DNA of 7,507 bases. Origin: Thermoleophilia bacterium (GTDB lineage: Bacteria; Actinomycetota; Thermoleophilia; Gaiellales; Gaiellaceae). Positions 1 to 5,863 of this stretch are shown piece after piece. The position numbers and the translations under genes were made by a program. The DNA lies in the NCBI GenBank assembly GCA_016844515.1, contig JAERMP010000106.1, positions 1 to 7,507 of the forward strand, read 5' to 3'. Within the stretch, counting starts at the first letter, position 1; each line of letters opens with the position of its first letter. The notes below the pieces were generated by a model. It searched no databases, was not told the DNA's origin, and was given only the letters and a program-made list of their open reading frames with translations.

Positions 1-31
1 CACTAGGCCGTGGTGCAGGCGGGCGACGGGT
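1..31. other. Window edge downstream of rex, no feature seen
   Basis: These bases follow the rex stop codon. On the minus strand they contain no hairpin or Shine-Dalgarno that I can see. A GTG triplet occupies the last three bases (3-1) and could be the start of a following gene, but nothing beyond it is available. In many actinobacteria rex is followed by hemA; that is known context only and cannot be tested here. Confidence 0.3.
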
Positions 32-652
32 CTACGTCAAGTGGAAATACAGGGCGTACAGCAGATCGACGGCCGGGTTCGACGTGTGCACGCTGACGTC
101 CGACGGGACGTCGAGCAGCGCCTCCGAGTAGTTGAAGATGATCTTCGCGCCCGCGGCGATCAGCGCGTCGACAGCGTCCTGGGCAGTCTCGGCCGGGACG
201 GCGATCACGCCGACGATGATGTTCCGCTCGCGACAGATCTCCGCCATGTCGTCGATCGAGCTGACGCGCATGTTGCCGACGTTCTGTCCGATCTTCTCGG
301 GGTCGATCTCGAAGATCGCCGCCACCGTGATCCCGTGCTCGGCGAAGATCGGGGAGCTCGCGATGGCGCTCCCGAGCCGGCCCGCACCGACCAAGGCGAT
401 GTTGTGCTGGCCCTGCGTGCGCAGGATCTGGCGAATCTCGTCCAGCAGCGCCTCGGTTCGATACCCCACCCCGCGCTTGCCGAACCTGCCGAACGCGGAG
501 AGATCGCGCCGAATCTGGGTCGCGTTGATGTTCGTGTAGTCGGAGATCTCCTGAGACGAGATCCGCTCCTTACCCATCTTCCTCGCTTGGGTCAGAACTT
601 GGAGGTACCTGCTCAGACGGGCTGCGACACCAACGGTCAAGCGTTCAGGCAC
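32..652 (-). CDS. rex: Redox-sensing transcriptional repressor Rex
   Basis: Rex is a homodimeric cytoplasmic repressor that binds DNA when NADH/NAD+ is low and releases it when NADH rises, typically controlling respiratory and fermentative genes. The 206-residue length is normal. The N-terminal winged helix (about residues 10-80) carries the family hallmark NATQIRRDLSAFGRFGKRG (43-61). The Rossmann domain follows, with the nucleotide loop GAGRLG (89-94), FEIDP (114-118) at the end of the second strand where the NADH ribose is held, and FNYSEALLDVP (173-183) in place of the usual NFAP-type loop. The C-terminal helix (from about 192) would be the domain-swapped dimer arm. The start is GTG at 652, supported by the purine-rich Shine-Dalgarno AGGGGGAG at 663-656. 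The gene lies downstream of a glutaredoxin-like gene, separated by 97 bp that hold palindromes suitable for autoregulation. The identification is very secure; the target genes are not known from this window. Confidence 0.96.
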   Translation of the reverse strand: MPERLTVGVAARLSRYLQVLTQARKMGKERISSQEISDYTNINATQIRRDLSAFGRFGKRGVGYRTEALLDEIRQILRTQGQHNIALVGAGRLGSAIASSPIFAEHGITVAAIFEIDPEKIGQNVGNMRVSSIDDMAEICRERNIIVGVIAVPAETAQDAVDALIAAGAKIIFNYSEALLDVPSDVSVHTSNPAVDLLYALYFHLT

Positions 653-672
653 GTTCTCCCCCTGTCGATGGT

Positions 673-691
673 TTGTGACAAATCGTCACGA
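673..691. promoter_or_regulatory. Imperfect palindrome upstream of rex, possible operator
   Basis: The plus strand reads TTGTGACAAATCGTCACGA. The arms GTGAC (675-679) and GTCAC (685-689) are perfect, and outside them T673 pairs with A691 across one mismatch. It lies 21-39 bp upstream of the rex GTG. The TTGTGA half resembles Rex half-sites, but the GTGA-to-TCAC gap is 7 nt whereas known Rex and CRP-type sites have 6. On the minus strand CACAAT (696-691) overlaps its edge and could be a weak -10, which would place the palindrome over the transcription start; I see no convincing -35. The regulator that would bind is uncertain. Confidence 0.35.
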
Positions 692-735
692 TTGTGCCAG
701 CGGCATCGGGTCCGCCGCCGCCGGAACCGTCAGCG

Positions 736-751
736 AGTGGACGCGTCCACT
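736..751. promoter_or_regulatory. Perfect 16-bp palindrome, candidate Rex operator
   Basis: AGTGGACGCGTCCACT is a perfect 8+8 palindrome with no spacer, overlapping the stop codon of the glutaredoxin-like gene and lying about 84 bp upstream of the rex start. The Streptomyces coelicolor Rex operator, as I recall it, is TGTGAACGCGTTCACA. The two agree at 12 of 16 positions with the same spacing, including the central ACGCGT, and differ at symmetric positions (1, 5, 12, 16). This suggests rex autoregulation. A short hairpin or a chance palindrome is the alternative; there is no T tract to support a terminator. Confidence 0.4.
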
Positions 752-1001
752 AGCGGGAAAGCCGTCGTCGTAGCGCTTCGGCGTCGACGAAATACGTGAA
801 GACGCGCTCTCCGTCGATCTCGACCACGGGCAGGTGCTCTCGATATCGCGCCTCGAGCTCCGGGTCGCCGCCGACATCGATGAGCTCGAGCTCGAACGCG
901 AGCTCGACCTGGACCTCGCGGACGACCTCGAGCGCACGCTCGCACAGGTGGCAATTCGCGGCGTGATAAAGCGTGACCTGAGTTAGATGGCTGATCGGCA
1001 A
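750..1001 (-). CDS. Glutaredoxin-like thiol-disulfide protein (CHLC motif)
   Basis: This is a small thioredoxin-fold protein of the DUF836/glutaredoxin-like family that probably exchanges thiols and disulfides in the cytoplasm. No signal peptide is seen. Counting from TTG at 1001 (83 residues), the first strand VTLYHA leads into the active site CHLC (17-20), then a helix, the second strand FELELIDVGG (36-45), and the cis-proline segment HLPVVEIDG (56-64), which ends close to the C-terminus as usual for this minimal fold. The start is problematic. TTG 1001 follows GAGGAA (1007-1002) with no proper spacing. The only other in-frame candidates before a TGA (1025-1023) are the rare ATT (1016) and ATC (995), the latter spaced 6 nt after GAGGAA. 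All of these lie in the hairpin at 984-1033. Family members normally begin a few residues before the first strand, so only the first few residues are in doubt. Its place between gdh and rex suggests a redox role; the exact substrate is unknown. Confidence 0.78.
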   Translation of the reverse strand: MPISHLTQVTLYHAANCHLCERALEVVREVQVELAFELELIDVGGDPELEARYREHLPVVEIDGERVFTYFVDAEALRRRLSR

Positions 1002-1033
1002 TTCCTCGTCGGCAATTACCGATCAGCCATCTA
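984..1033 (-). repeat. Long hairpin across the gdh stop and glutaredoxin start
   Basis: Bases 984-998 (TAGATGGCTGATCGG on plus) are the exact reverse complement of 1019-1033, giving a 15-bp perfect stem. After one mismatch (999/1018) four more pairs form (1000-1003 with 1014-1017), leaving a 10-nt loop at 1004-1013. In the transcript the descending arm begins with the gdhA stop codon TAG. The GAGG of the only purine-rich Shine-Dalgarno sits in the loop, and the possible glutaredoxin start codons sit in the stem. No U run follows, so a standard intrinsic terminator is unlikely; a U-less terminator, an RNA processing or stability element, or a translational switch would all fit. Confidence 0.7.
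995..1017. repeat. 9-bp direct repeat inside the hairpin
   Basis: TCGGCAATT on the plus strand occurs at 995-1003 and again at 1009-1017, with a spacing that makes both copies overlap the hairpin's arms and inner stem. On the coding strand each reads AATTGCCGA. Together with the inverted repeat this gives the junction a layered structure unlike the surrounding coding DNA, and is noticeably more AT-rich. It could come from a replication slippage or template-switch event, or from a small inserted element; the sequence alone does not decide. Confidence 0.6.
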
Positions 1034-2302
1034 CGGGTAGAGGCCTCTCGTCGTCGTCGCTTCCGCGACCCGCTGCACCGCCAGCCCGTACGAGGCCATG
1101 CGCAGGCTGATCTCGCGACTGTCGCGCGTGTGCCAGGCCTCCTCGAAGGAGCGGGCGACGATGTCGCGGAGCTTCGCGTTCACCTCGTCCTCGCTCCAGA
1201 AGTACTCCTGCAGACCCTGCACCCACTCGAAATAGGAGACGACCACGCCGCCGGCGTTCGCCAGGACATCGGGGAGAACGAGCACTCCGCGGTCCTCGAG
1301 AATCGCGTCCGCAGTCGGTGTGACGGGTCCGTTCGCTCCCTCGCAGATCACCGTCGCCTGCACGCGATCGGCGTTCTCCTCCGTGATCACCTGCTCGAGC
1401 GCGCAGGGCGCGAAGATGTCGCACGGGAGCTCGATGAGCTCTTCGTTCGTCACCTCCTCGGCATTCGCCAGGCCGGCGAGCGTCCCGTGCTCCTGCTTGT
1501 GTGCAAGCGCAGCAGGAACGTCGAGGCCGTTCGCGTTGTACGCGCCCCCACCCGAGTCCGATACCGCGACGATCTTCGTGTTTTCGAGGTCGAGCAGTCG
1601 CGCGAGGTTCGCTCCGACGTTGCCGAATCCCTGGATCGCCACCGAGTAGTCGTCCAGGCGACGGCCCTGTTTCATTGCCATCCCCTGCATGCAATAGAGC
1701 GACCCGCGCGCAGTCGCCTCTACGCGACCCAGAGACCCCCCGACGGAGAGCGGCTTGCCGGTCACAACGCCAAGCACGGAGTGGCCTTTGTTCATCGAGT
1801 ACGTGTCGAAGATCCACGCCATCACACGGCCGTCCGTCCCGACGTCGGGCGCGGGGATGTCCCGCTCGGGGCCGATGTCGTTGATGATCTCACTCGTGTA
1901 GCGCCGGGTCATGCGCTCGAGTTCCGTCGCGGACATGGTCTTCGGGTTGCAGACGACGCCACCCTTGGCGCCGCCGAACGGTAGCCCCATGAGCGCGCAC
2001 TTCCACGTCATCCACATCGAGAGCGATTTGACCTCGTCGAGTGTCACGTCTGGGTGGTAACGAATGCCGCCCTTGGACGGGCCGCGCGCGATGTTGTGGG
2101 TCACGCGGAAGCCCTGGAAGACACCGGTCGAGCCGTCGTCCATCGAAACGGGGATCGAAACCTCGACCGCCTTCTTGCACCCAGAGAGAACGCGAATCAG
2201 ATTTGGATCGAGCGCGAAGATCTCGCCCACTTGGCGGAGTTGCGCCTTCGCCAGCTCGAACGGGTTCTCGCGGAGATGGGACTCCGCCTCGGCAGTTGAC
2301 AT
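1031..2302 (-). CDS. gdhA: Glutamate dehydrogenase, ~420-residue hexameric type
   Basis: The enzyme reversibly deaminates L-glutamate to 2-oxoglutarate and ammonia with NAD(P)+, linking nitrogen and carbon metabolism in the cytoplasm. At 423 residues it matches the RocG/GudB/archaeal-type family rather than the longer E. coli GdhA. The dimerisation and substrate domain holds SKGGIRYHP (76-84; K77), WKCALMG (100-106; K101), and the family signature GLPFGGAKGG (106-115) with catalytic K113. APDVGT (151-156) supplies the catalytic D153. The Rossmann domain starts near 200 and has GFGNVG (225-230) and VAVSDSGGG (245-253). NAD versus NADP use cannot be settled by eye. The ATG at 2302 is fixed by a consensus AGGAGG at 2317-2312 with 9-nt spacing. 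No disabled residues are visible. It lies between two long hairpins, which suggests it is transcribed and processed as its own unit, with possible readthrough into the glutaredoxin-like gene and rex. Confidence 0.97.
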   Translation of the reverse strand: MSTAEAESHLRENPFELAKAQLRQVGEIFALDPNLIRVLSGCKKAVEVSIPVSMDDGSTGVFQGFRVTHNIARGPSKGGIRYHPDVTLDEVKSLSMWMTWKCALMGLPFGGAKGGVVCNPKTMSATELERMTRRYTSEIINDIGPERDIPAPDVGTDGRVMAWIFDTYSMNKGHSVLGVVTGKPLSVGGSLGRVEATARGSLYCMQGMAMKQGRRLDDYSVAIQGFGNVGANLARLLDLENTKIVAVSDSGGGAYNANGLDVPAALAHKQEHGTLAGLANAEEVTNEELIELPCDIFAPCALEQVITEENADRVQATVICEGANGPVTPTADAILEDRGVLVLPDVLANAGGVVVSYFEWVQGLQEYFWSEDEVNAKLRDIVARSFEEAWHTRDSREISLRMASYGLAVQRVAEATTTRGLYP

Positions 2303-2311
2303 TGAGCTACG

Positions 2312-2317
2312 CCTCCT
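2312..2317 (-). promoter_or_regulatory. Consensus Shine-Dalgarno of gdhA
   Basis: The minus strand reads AGGAGG, nine bases before the gdhA ATG. It is the strongest ribosome binding site in the window and, being absent from most of the overlapping operon genes, marks gdhA as independently and strongly translated. It decides the start codon. Confidence 0.85.
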
Positions 2318-2337
2318 GGCTCATCTAGACGGTGGCG

Positions 2338-2343
2338 AGTATA
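2338..2343 (-). promoter_or_regulatory. Possible -10 box of gdhA
   Basis: The minus strand reads TATACT, five of six matches to TATAAT, at the base of the 2343-2397 hairpin and 35 bp upstream of the gdhA ATG. It would give a leader of roughly 25-30 nt. No recognisable -35 lies at 16-18 bp upstream, where hairpin bases sit instead, so it is either an activator-dependent or -10-driven promoter, or chance. AT-rich hexamers are rare in this GC-rich sequence, which is the main support. Confidence 0.35.
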
Positions 2344-2397
2344 GGGCGCGTAAGAGGATGGAGACACGACCTCAGTCTCTGCCCTCTTACGCGCCCT
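2343..2397 (-). terminator. Strong hairpin after the protease gene, probable U-less terminator
   Basis: Bases 2343-2357 (AGGGCGCGTAAGAGG) are the exact reverse complement of 2383-2397. After a 3-nt internal loop a further five pairs form (GAGAC 2361-2365 with GTCTC 2375-2379), closing a 9-nt loop. The stem begins 10 nt after the protease stop codon, the right place for termination of the tsaE-to-protease operon. No T tract follows on either strand. U-less hairpin terminators have been proposed in mycobacteria and Streptomyces, so termination is plausible but not shown; a transcript-end stabiliser is the alternative. Confidence 0.6.
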
Positions 2398-2406
2398 GGA
2401 GACTCG

Positions 2407-4920
2407 TCACCGGACGCGATACTCGACCGTCTCGGCCTGTCTGCGGGTCCCGTCGCCGGGCCACGCGACAACGCGAACGACATACTTCCCGGCCCGCAGC
2501 CGCTCGCCGCTCGGCCCTCTGCCGGTCAGCCCGAATGTGTATCGGCCGGGCAGGAGCTCTCGTCGCCGCGCAAGCACGCCGATGAGAGATGTCCCGCGCC
2601 AGAGCTGGACTTCGAGGAGGTCGACAGCCCGGATTTGAGGGTCAGGCGTCACCGTCACCGCGCCCGCGACGAGCGAGAGAACCGAGGGTGTCGCATCCGA
2701 CACGCGCTTGTCGGTGGGCACGATCGTGACTCGCGAGATCAGGTCCACGGTCGCCGGTACCGCGACCGCCCAGGGGACGTGGGCTTCAGGGGAGTCACCC
2801 GCTCGCAGAACGAGCTCTCCCGTCGCAATCCCGGCCTCGTCCGAGAGGTTGAAGGTGTCCGCACGAACCACGACCTCGGCGCTCGCCCCCGGCCGTAGCC
2901 GAACACGCTCCGGATCGACCGTGATCTCGACACCTTTCGGCGCCAACGAGGCATTCCCGATCGAGATAGTTAGAAGGCGAGTAGAGACGTTGCGGACGCG
3001 GACGATTCGCTCGATTTCGGACGAGCCGCGTGTCGCCGTGCCGAACGAGAGGACCGCAGGATCTGCGAAGACCTCCAACTGGGCCGCTCCACGAAGGTCG
3101 ACGAGGCCAGCACCCGAAGCCGTCGGATCGAGGTCGGACCTTTGCGCTGAGCCGACAAGGAGACCGTGCAGGCCGAAGGCACCGATGTTTGGTCGGCCCT
3201 CGGCGAGGATTGCCGCGACTCCCGCGGTCACCGCCGCCGCGGCGCTCGTCCCTGAGACCGTCCCGAAGCGGATCTCTCCCTCGTCTCCTCGGCCCGGCTC
3301 GGATGTGGGGACAGATACTCCCGGCGCTGCGAGATCGGGCTTGAGTCCGCCATCGAATGCGAGCCCGCGCGACGAGAAGGAGGCGACCGACCCTCCGCCT
3401 TCGCGCTCGGCGATATCGACTCCGCCGATGGCCACCGTCACCGGGATGCCCGCCGCGATCAAAGTCCGAATCTCGCGAACCAACCCATCCACGAGGCCGA
3501 CTACCGGGACGCCAGCGGGAACGTCGAGGCTGAAAGCACCGGCCGGCAGCGGGCCGTCGACGAGAACCGCGAGGGCGCCGGCGGACGTCGCCTCCTCGAC
3601 GGTGTCGTCCGAAAGCACACCTCGGGGAAGCAGCACGGCGTGCCCGGCGACGCTAGAGATGCCGTCAGTCGAGAAGAGCCCAGCGATTCCGTGGCGTGCC
3701 GTGGCACGGTTCACAAGAACGACGTCCGCGGTCACCGTCTCCGACGGCGCTCCACCGAGCGGAACCGTGTCCTCGAACAGAACCCGGAGGCCGGCGCGAA
3801 CGTGAACCCGGACCGTCGGCGCTGCGAGACGTCCGTCAGCCGCAGCGACGGTGACGGCCGAAGCGGCGCCGCCAGGGCCGGCGATGCTGCCGTAGCCCGG
3901 CCCCGCGCGACCGTCGTTCCCAGCGGGAACGATCGTCAGTGTGTCGAGCTCCGCGGCTCCGCTGACGGCCCGCGCCAGGGGCCCGTCCGGGAACGCGGCA
4001 TACGGCTCCACCACTCCGATCAACGCGATCCGGGCAGCGTCGTGCGCGTCGCCGTCGTCGTTCGGATCGACGGCCGCCTCGAGACCGGCCAGGATCTGAT
4101 CGGTTCGCGAGTACACGGTGTACCCACCTTCCGCGTTCGGCTGCCAGCCGGCAACGCGCACCGGAAGGATCGAGGCGCCGGGCGCGATGCCGTGCAGACC
4201 GTCCGGCCCCTCGGAGCCGGTGACGATCCCGGCGAGCTCGGTGCCGTGACGCTCCGGCCTGCCGGGAATCGTCGGATGCGGCTGCGCGATACCGCCACTC
4301 CCCGGGTTGATGACGTCGACCCCGGAGAGAACGCTCCGCCGCAGGTAGGGATGCGACGGGTCGACCCCGGTATCGAGCAACGCGACCGTGACCCCGGTGC
4401 CGTCGAGGCCGGGTATCTCGAGATCGGCAACGGAAGAAGGCAAGACGCCGTCCGAATCATCGGTTTGAGCCGGATACGCGATCCGCACCGGATAGACGCC
4501 TTCGACCTCACGATCCGTCTCGAGCAGCGCGAGCGACGTTGGATCGAGCCTGGCCGAGAACCCGTTGATCACGCGCGCGTACCGGTACTCGGCACCGATC
4601 CGAGCCCCTGCCGCGGACAGGCGGGCGAGGAACTGCTCTTGCTGTGCGACCGCTGCCGCCGTCCACGCGCGCATCTCGGCCTCAGACGCACGCCCTCCGG
4701 CGACGCGCACGCGTTCGGCTAGCGAAGGCGGCTCGAGCAGGACGACGTACCGTTGCGCGGTCGAGACGGCGGCACGCACTCCCAACACTCCTTGCCAGCC
4801 TGCCTCGTCGATCGAGGAGACGGTCGGCTCTTGTGCCCTGGCGCCCGTCGCGAGCACGAGGACGAGCGCGACTGCCGCCGACAGGCCGACGGCCCGACTA
4901 CGAGAAAGAGGCGTACGCAT
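2407..4920 (-). CDS. Secreted subtilisin-like serine protease (S8) with PA domain
   Basis: From ATG 4920 the protein has 837 residues. A signal peptide is clear: basic n-region with several arginines (2-10), hydrophobic core (11-25) and an ARA cleavage site before Q30. An I9-like propeptide (about 57-150) follows. The subtilase domain shows catalytic D183 (LLDTGVD), H225 (RHGTELAG), oxyanion N335 (PAGND) and S559 (SGTSAAA). A PA-type insert (about 395-500) splits the catalytic domain between Asn and Ser, as in Vpr/lactocepin-type proteases, and KPDLAAPGV (527-535) precedes the serine. Beyond about 612 there are beta-rich repeats: an Fn3/Ig-like domain to about 720 and another to the end (FlgD-like look). 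There is no LPXTG or terminal membrane helix, so it is probably released or loosely wall-bound. All catalytic residues are intact. An ATG at 4977 would extend it but ruin the signal peptide. The start lies 23 nt inside tsaD, without a good Shine-Dalgarno, so translation is probably coupled. The substrate is unknown. Confidence 0.94.
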   Translation of the reverse strand: MRTPLSRSRAVGLSAAVALVLVLATGARAQEPTVSSIDEAGWQGVLGVRAAVSTAQRYVVLLEPPSLAERVRVAGGRASEAEMRAWTAAAVAQQEQFLARLSAAGARIGAEYRYARVINGFSARLDPTSLALLETDREVEGVYPVRIAYPAQTDDSDGVLPSSVADLEIPGLDGTGVTVALLDTGVDPSHPYLRRSVLSGVDVINPGSGGIAQPHPTIPGRPERHGTELAGIVTGSEGPDGLHGIAPGASILPVRVAGWQPNAEGGYTVYSRTDQILAGLEAAVDPNDDGDAHDAARIALIGVVEPYAAFPDGPLARAVSGAAELDTLTIVPAGNDGRAGPGYGSIAGPGGAASAVTVAAADGRLAAPTVRVHVRAGLRVLFEDTVPLGGAPSETVTADVVLVNRATARHGIAGLFSTDGISSVAGHAVLLPRGVLSDDTVEEATSAGALAVLVDGPLPAGAFSLDVPAGVPVVGLVDGLVREIRTLIAAGIPVTVAIGGVDIAEREGGGSVASFSSRGLAFDGGLKPDLAAPGVSVPTSEPGRGDEGEIRFGTVSGTSAAAAVTAGVAAILAEGRPNIGAFGLHGLLVGSAQRSDLDPTASGAGLVDLRGAAQLEVFADPAVLSFGTATRGSSEIERIVRVRNVSTRLLTISIGNASLAPKGVEITVDPERVRLRPGASAEVVVRADTFNLSDEAGIATGELVLRAGDSPEAHVPWAVAVPATVDLISRVTIVPTDKRVSDATPSVLSLVAGAVTVTPDPQIRAVDLLEVQLWRGTSLIGVLARRRELLPGRYTFGLTGRGPSGERLRAGKYVVRVVAWPGDGTRRQAETVEYRVR

Positions 4921-5863
4921 CGAGCCCAAGGTAGCCAGGGTACGGAAGCGCCTCGACGTAGCGCGCCGCCGAGGCAATCATCGCGGCATTGTCGGTGCAC
5001 AGATCCAGCGGCGCGAAGCGCACATTCCGAAGAGAGGCGCGTAGCTCGGAGTTCGCCGCGACTCCACCGACGACGGCAACGCGGTCGAGGCCCGTCGCCG
5101 ACACCGCCTCGTCGATCCGTCGCGTCAGTGCGCGGACGATCGCGGCCTGATACGAGGCCGCCAGGTCAGCCCTTCTGCGTTCGACCTCCCCCTCTCCGAG
5201 CTCGCGCACGGTGTAGAGCAGCGCCGTCTTGAGGCCCGAGAAGGAGAAGTCGAGACCGGGGACTCGCGCGACGGGAAACGGGAAGGCGCTCGGGTCTCCA
5301 GCCTGCGCGATCCGGTCGATCTCGGCTCCCCCGGGATAGCGGAAGCCGAGCAGCCGCGCCCCTTTGTCGAACGCCTCGCCCGCGGCGTCGTCGAGCGTCG
5401 TCCCGAGCCTCTCCGAGTTGCCACGCTCGCGGACGGCCAGCAGCAGCGTGTGCCCGCCGCTGGCAAGCAGGCAGAGGAACGGCGGCTCGAGAGGTTCCGG
5501 CTCGAGGTAGAGCGACGCGATATGCCCTTCGAGGTGATCCACCGGGGCGAGCGGCAGACGTCGCGCCCAGGCTATTGCCTTCGCTGCTGAGACTCCGACG
5601 AGTAGCGCACCGACGAGCCCGGGGCCTTGCGTGACGGCGACCTGCTCCACGCTGTCCAGCGACGCACCCGCCGAGTCGAGCGCCTCGCGCACTACCGGTG
5701 CGACGAGATCGAGATGGCGTCGGGACGCGATCTCCGGCACGACTCCGCCGTAACGTGTGTGCAGGTCGGCCTGCGACGACACGACGGACGCGAGCACGTG
5801 GCCGTCATCCGTGACCACCGCTGCTGCCGTCTCGTCGCAGGACGTCTCGATCCCGAGGATCAC
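4898..5863 (-). CDS. tsaD: tRNA N6-threonylcarbamoyladenosine transferase catalytic subunit TsaD
   Basis: TsaD transfers the threonylcarbamoyl group from threonylcarbamoyl-AMP onto A37 of ANN-reading tRNAs, working with TsaB and TsaE. From GTG 5863 it has 321 residues, slightly short for the family (about 330-345). It begins with the ASKHA-type signature VILGIETSCDET (1-12). Metal ligands are H110 and H114 (DHLEGH) and D291 (TDNAAMIA), with SGGHT (135-139), GEAFDKGARLLG (162-173) and FSFSGLKTA (206-214) also present. An upstream ATG at 5896 exists, but GTG 5863 overlaps the rimI stop in the 4-nt pattern GTGA, has GAAGAGG (5874-5868) ahead of it, and places the conserved N-terminus at residue 1. 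The protein ends inside the start of the secreted protease gene. No key residue is missing. Identification is secure. Confidence 0.98.
   Translation of the reverse strand: MILGIETSCDETAAAVVTDDGHVLASVVSSQADLHTRYGGVVPEIASRRHLDLVAPVVREALDSAGASLDSVEQVAVTQGPGLVGALLVGVSAAKAIAWARRLPLAPVDHLEGHIASLYLEPEPLEPPFLCLLASGGHTLLLAVRERGNSERLGTTLDDAAGEAFDKGARLLGFRYPGGAEIDRIAQAGDPSAFPFPVARVPGLDFSFSGLKTALLYTVRELGEGEVERRRADLAASYQAAIVRALTRRIDEAVSATGLDRVAVVGGVAANSELRASLRNVRFAPLDLCTDNAAMIASAARYVEALPYPGYLGLDAYASFS

Noticed and set aside
736..751. Reading the 16-bp palindrome as a terminator of the glutaredoxin gene
   Set aside because: The arms meet with no loop bases and no T tract follows; an operator is the better reading.
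41..799. Plus-strand ORF of 252 codons antisense to rex and the glutaredoxin-like gene
   Set aside because: It is a GC-frame shadow: arginine/aspartate-rich with no recognisable motif, and it overlaps two genes with strong family signatures on the other strand.
2708..3805. Plus-strand ORF of 365 codons within the protease gene
   Set aside because: Composition is dominated by Arg, Ser, Thr and Pro, as expected of the complement of a high-GC gene. No domain is visible, and the opposite strand encodes intact subtilase and PA domains.
3640..4722. Plus-strand ORF of 360 codons within the protease gene
   Set aside because: Same reasoning: Arg/Asp/Gly-rich shadow of the subtilase catalytic domain, without a start context or a family signature.
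4921..4977. N-terminal extension of the protease to the ATG at 4977
   Set aside because: It adds 19 residues ahead of an otherwise ideal signal peptide and increases the overlap with tsaD.
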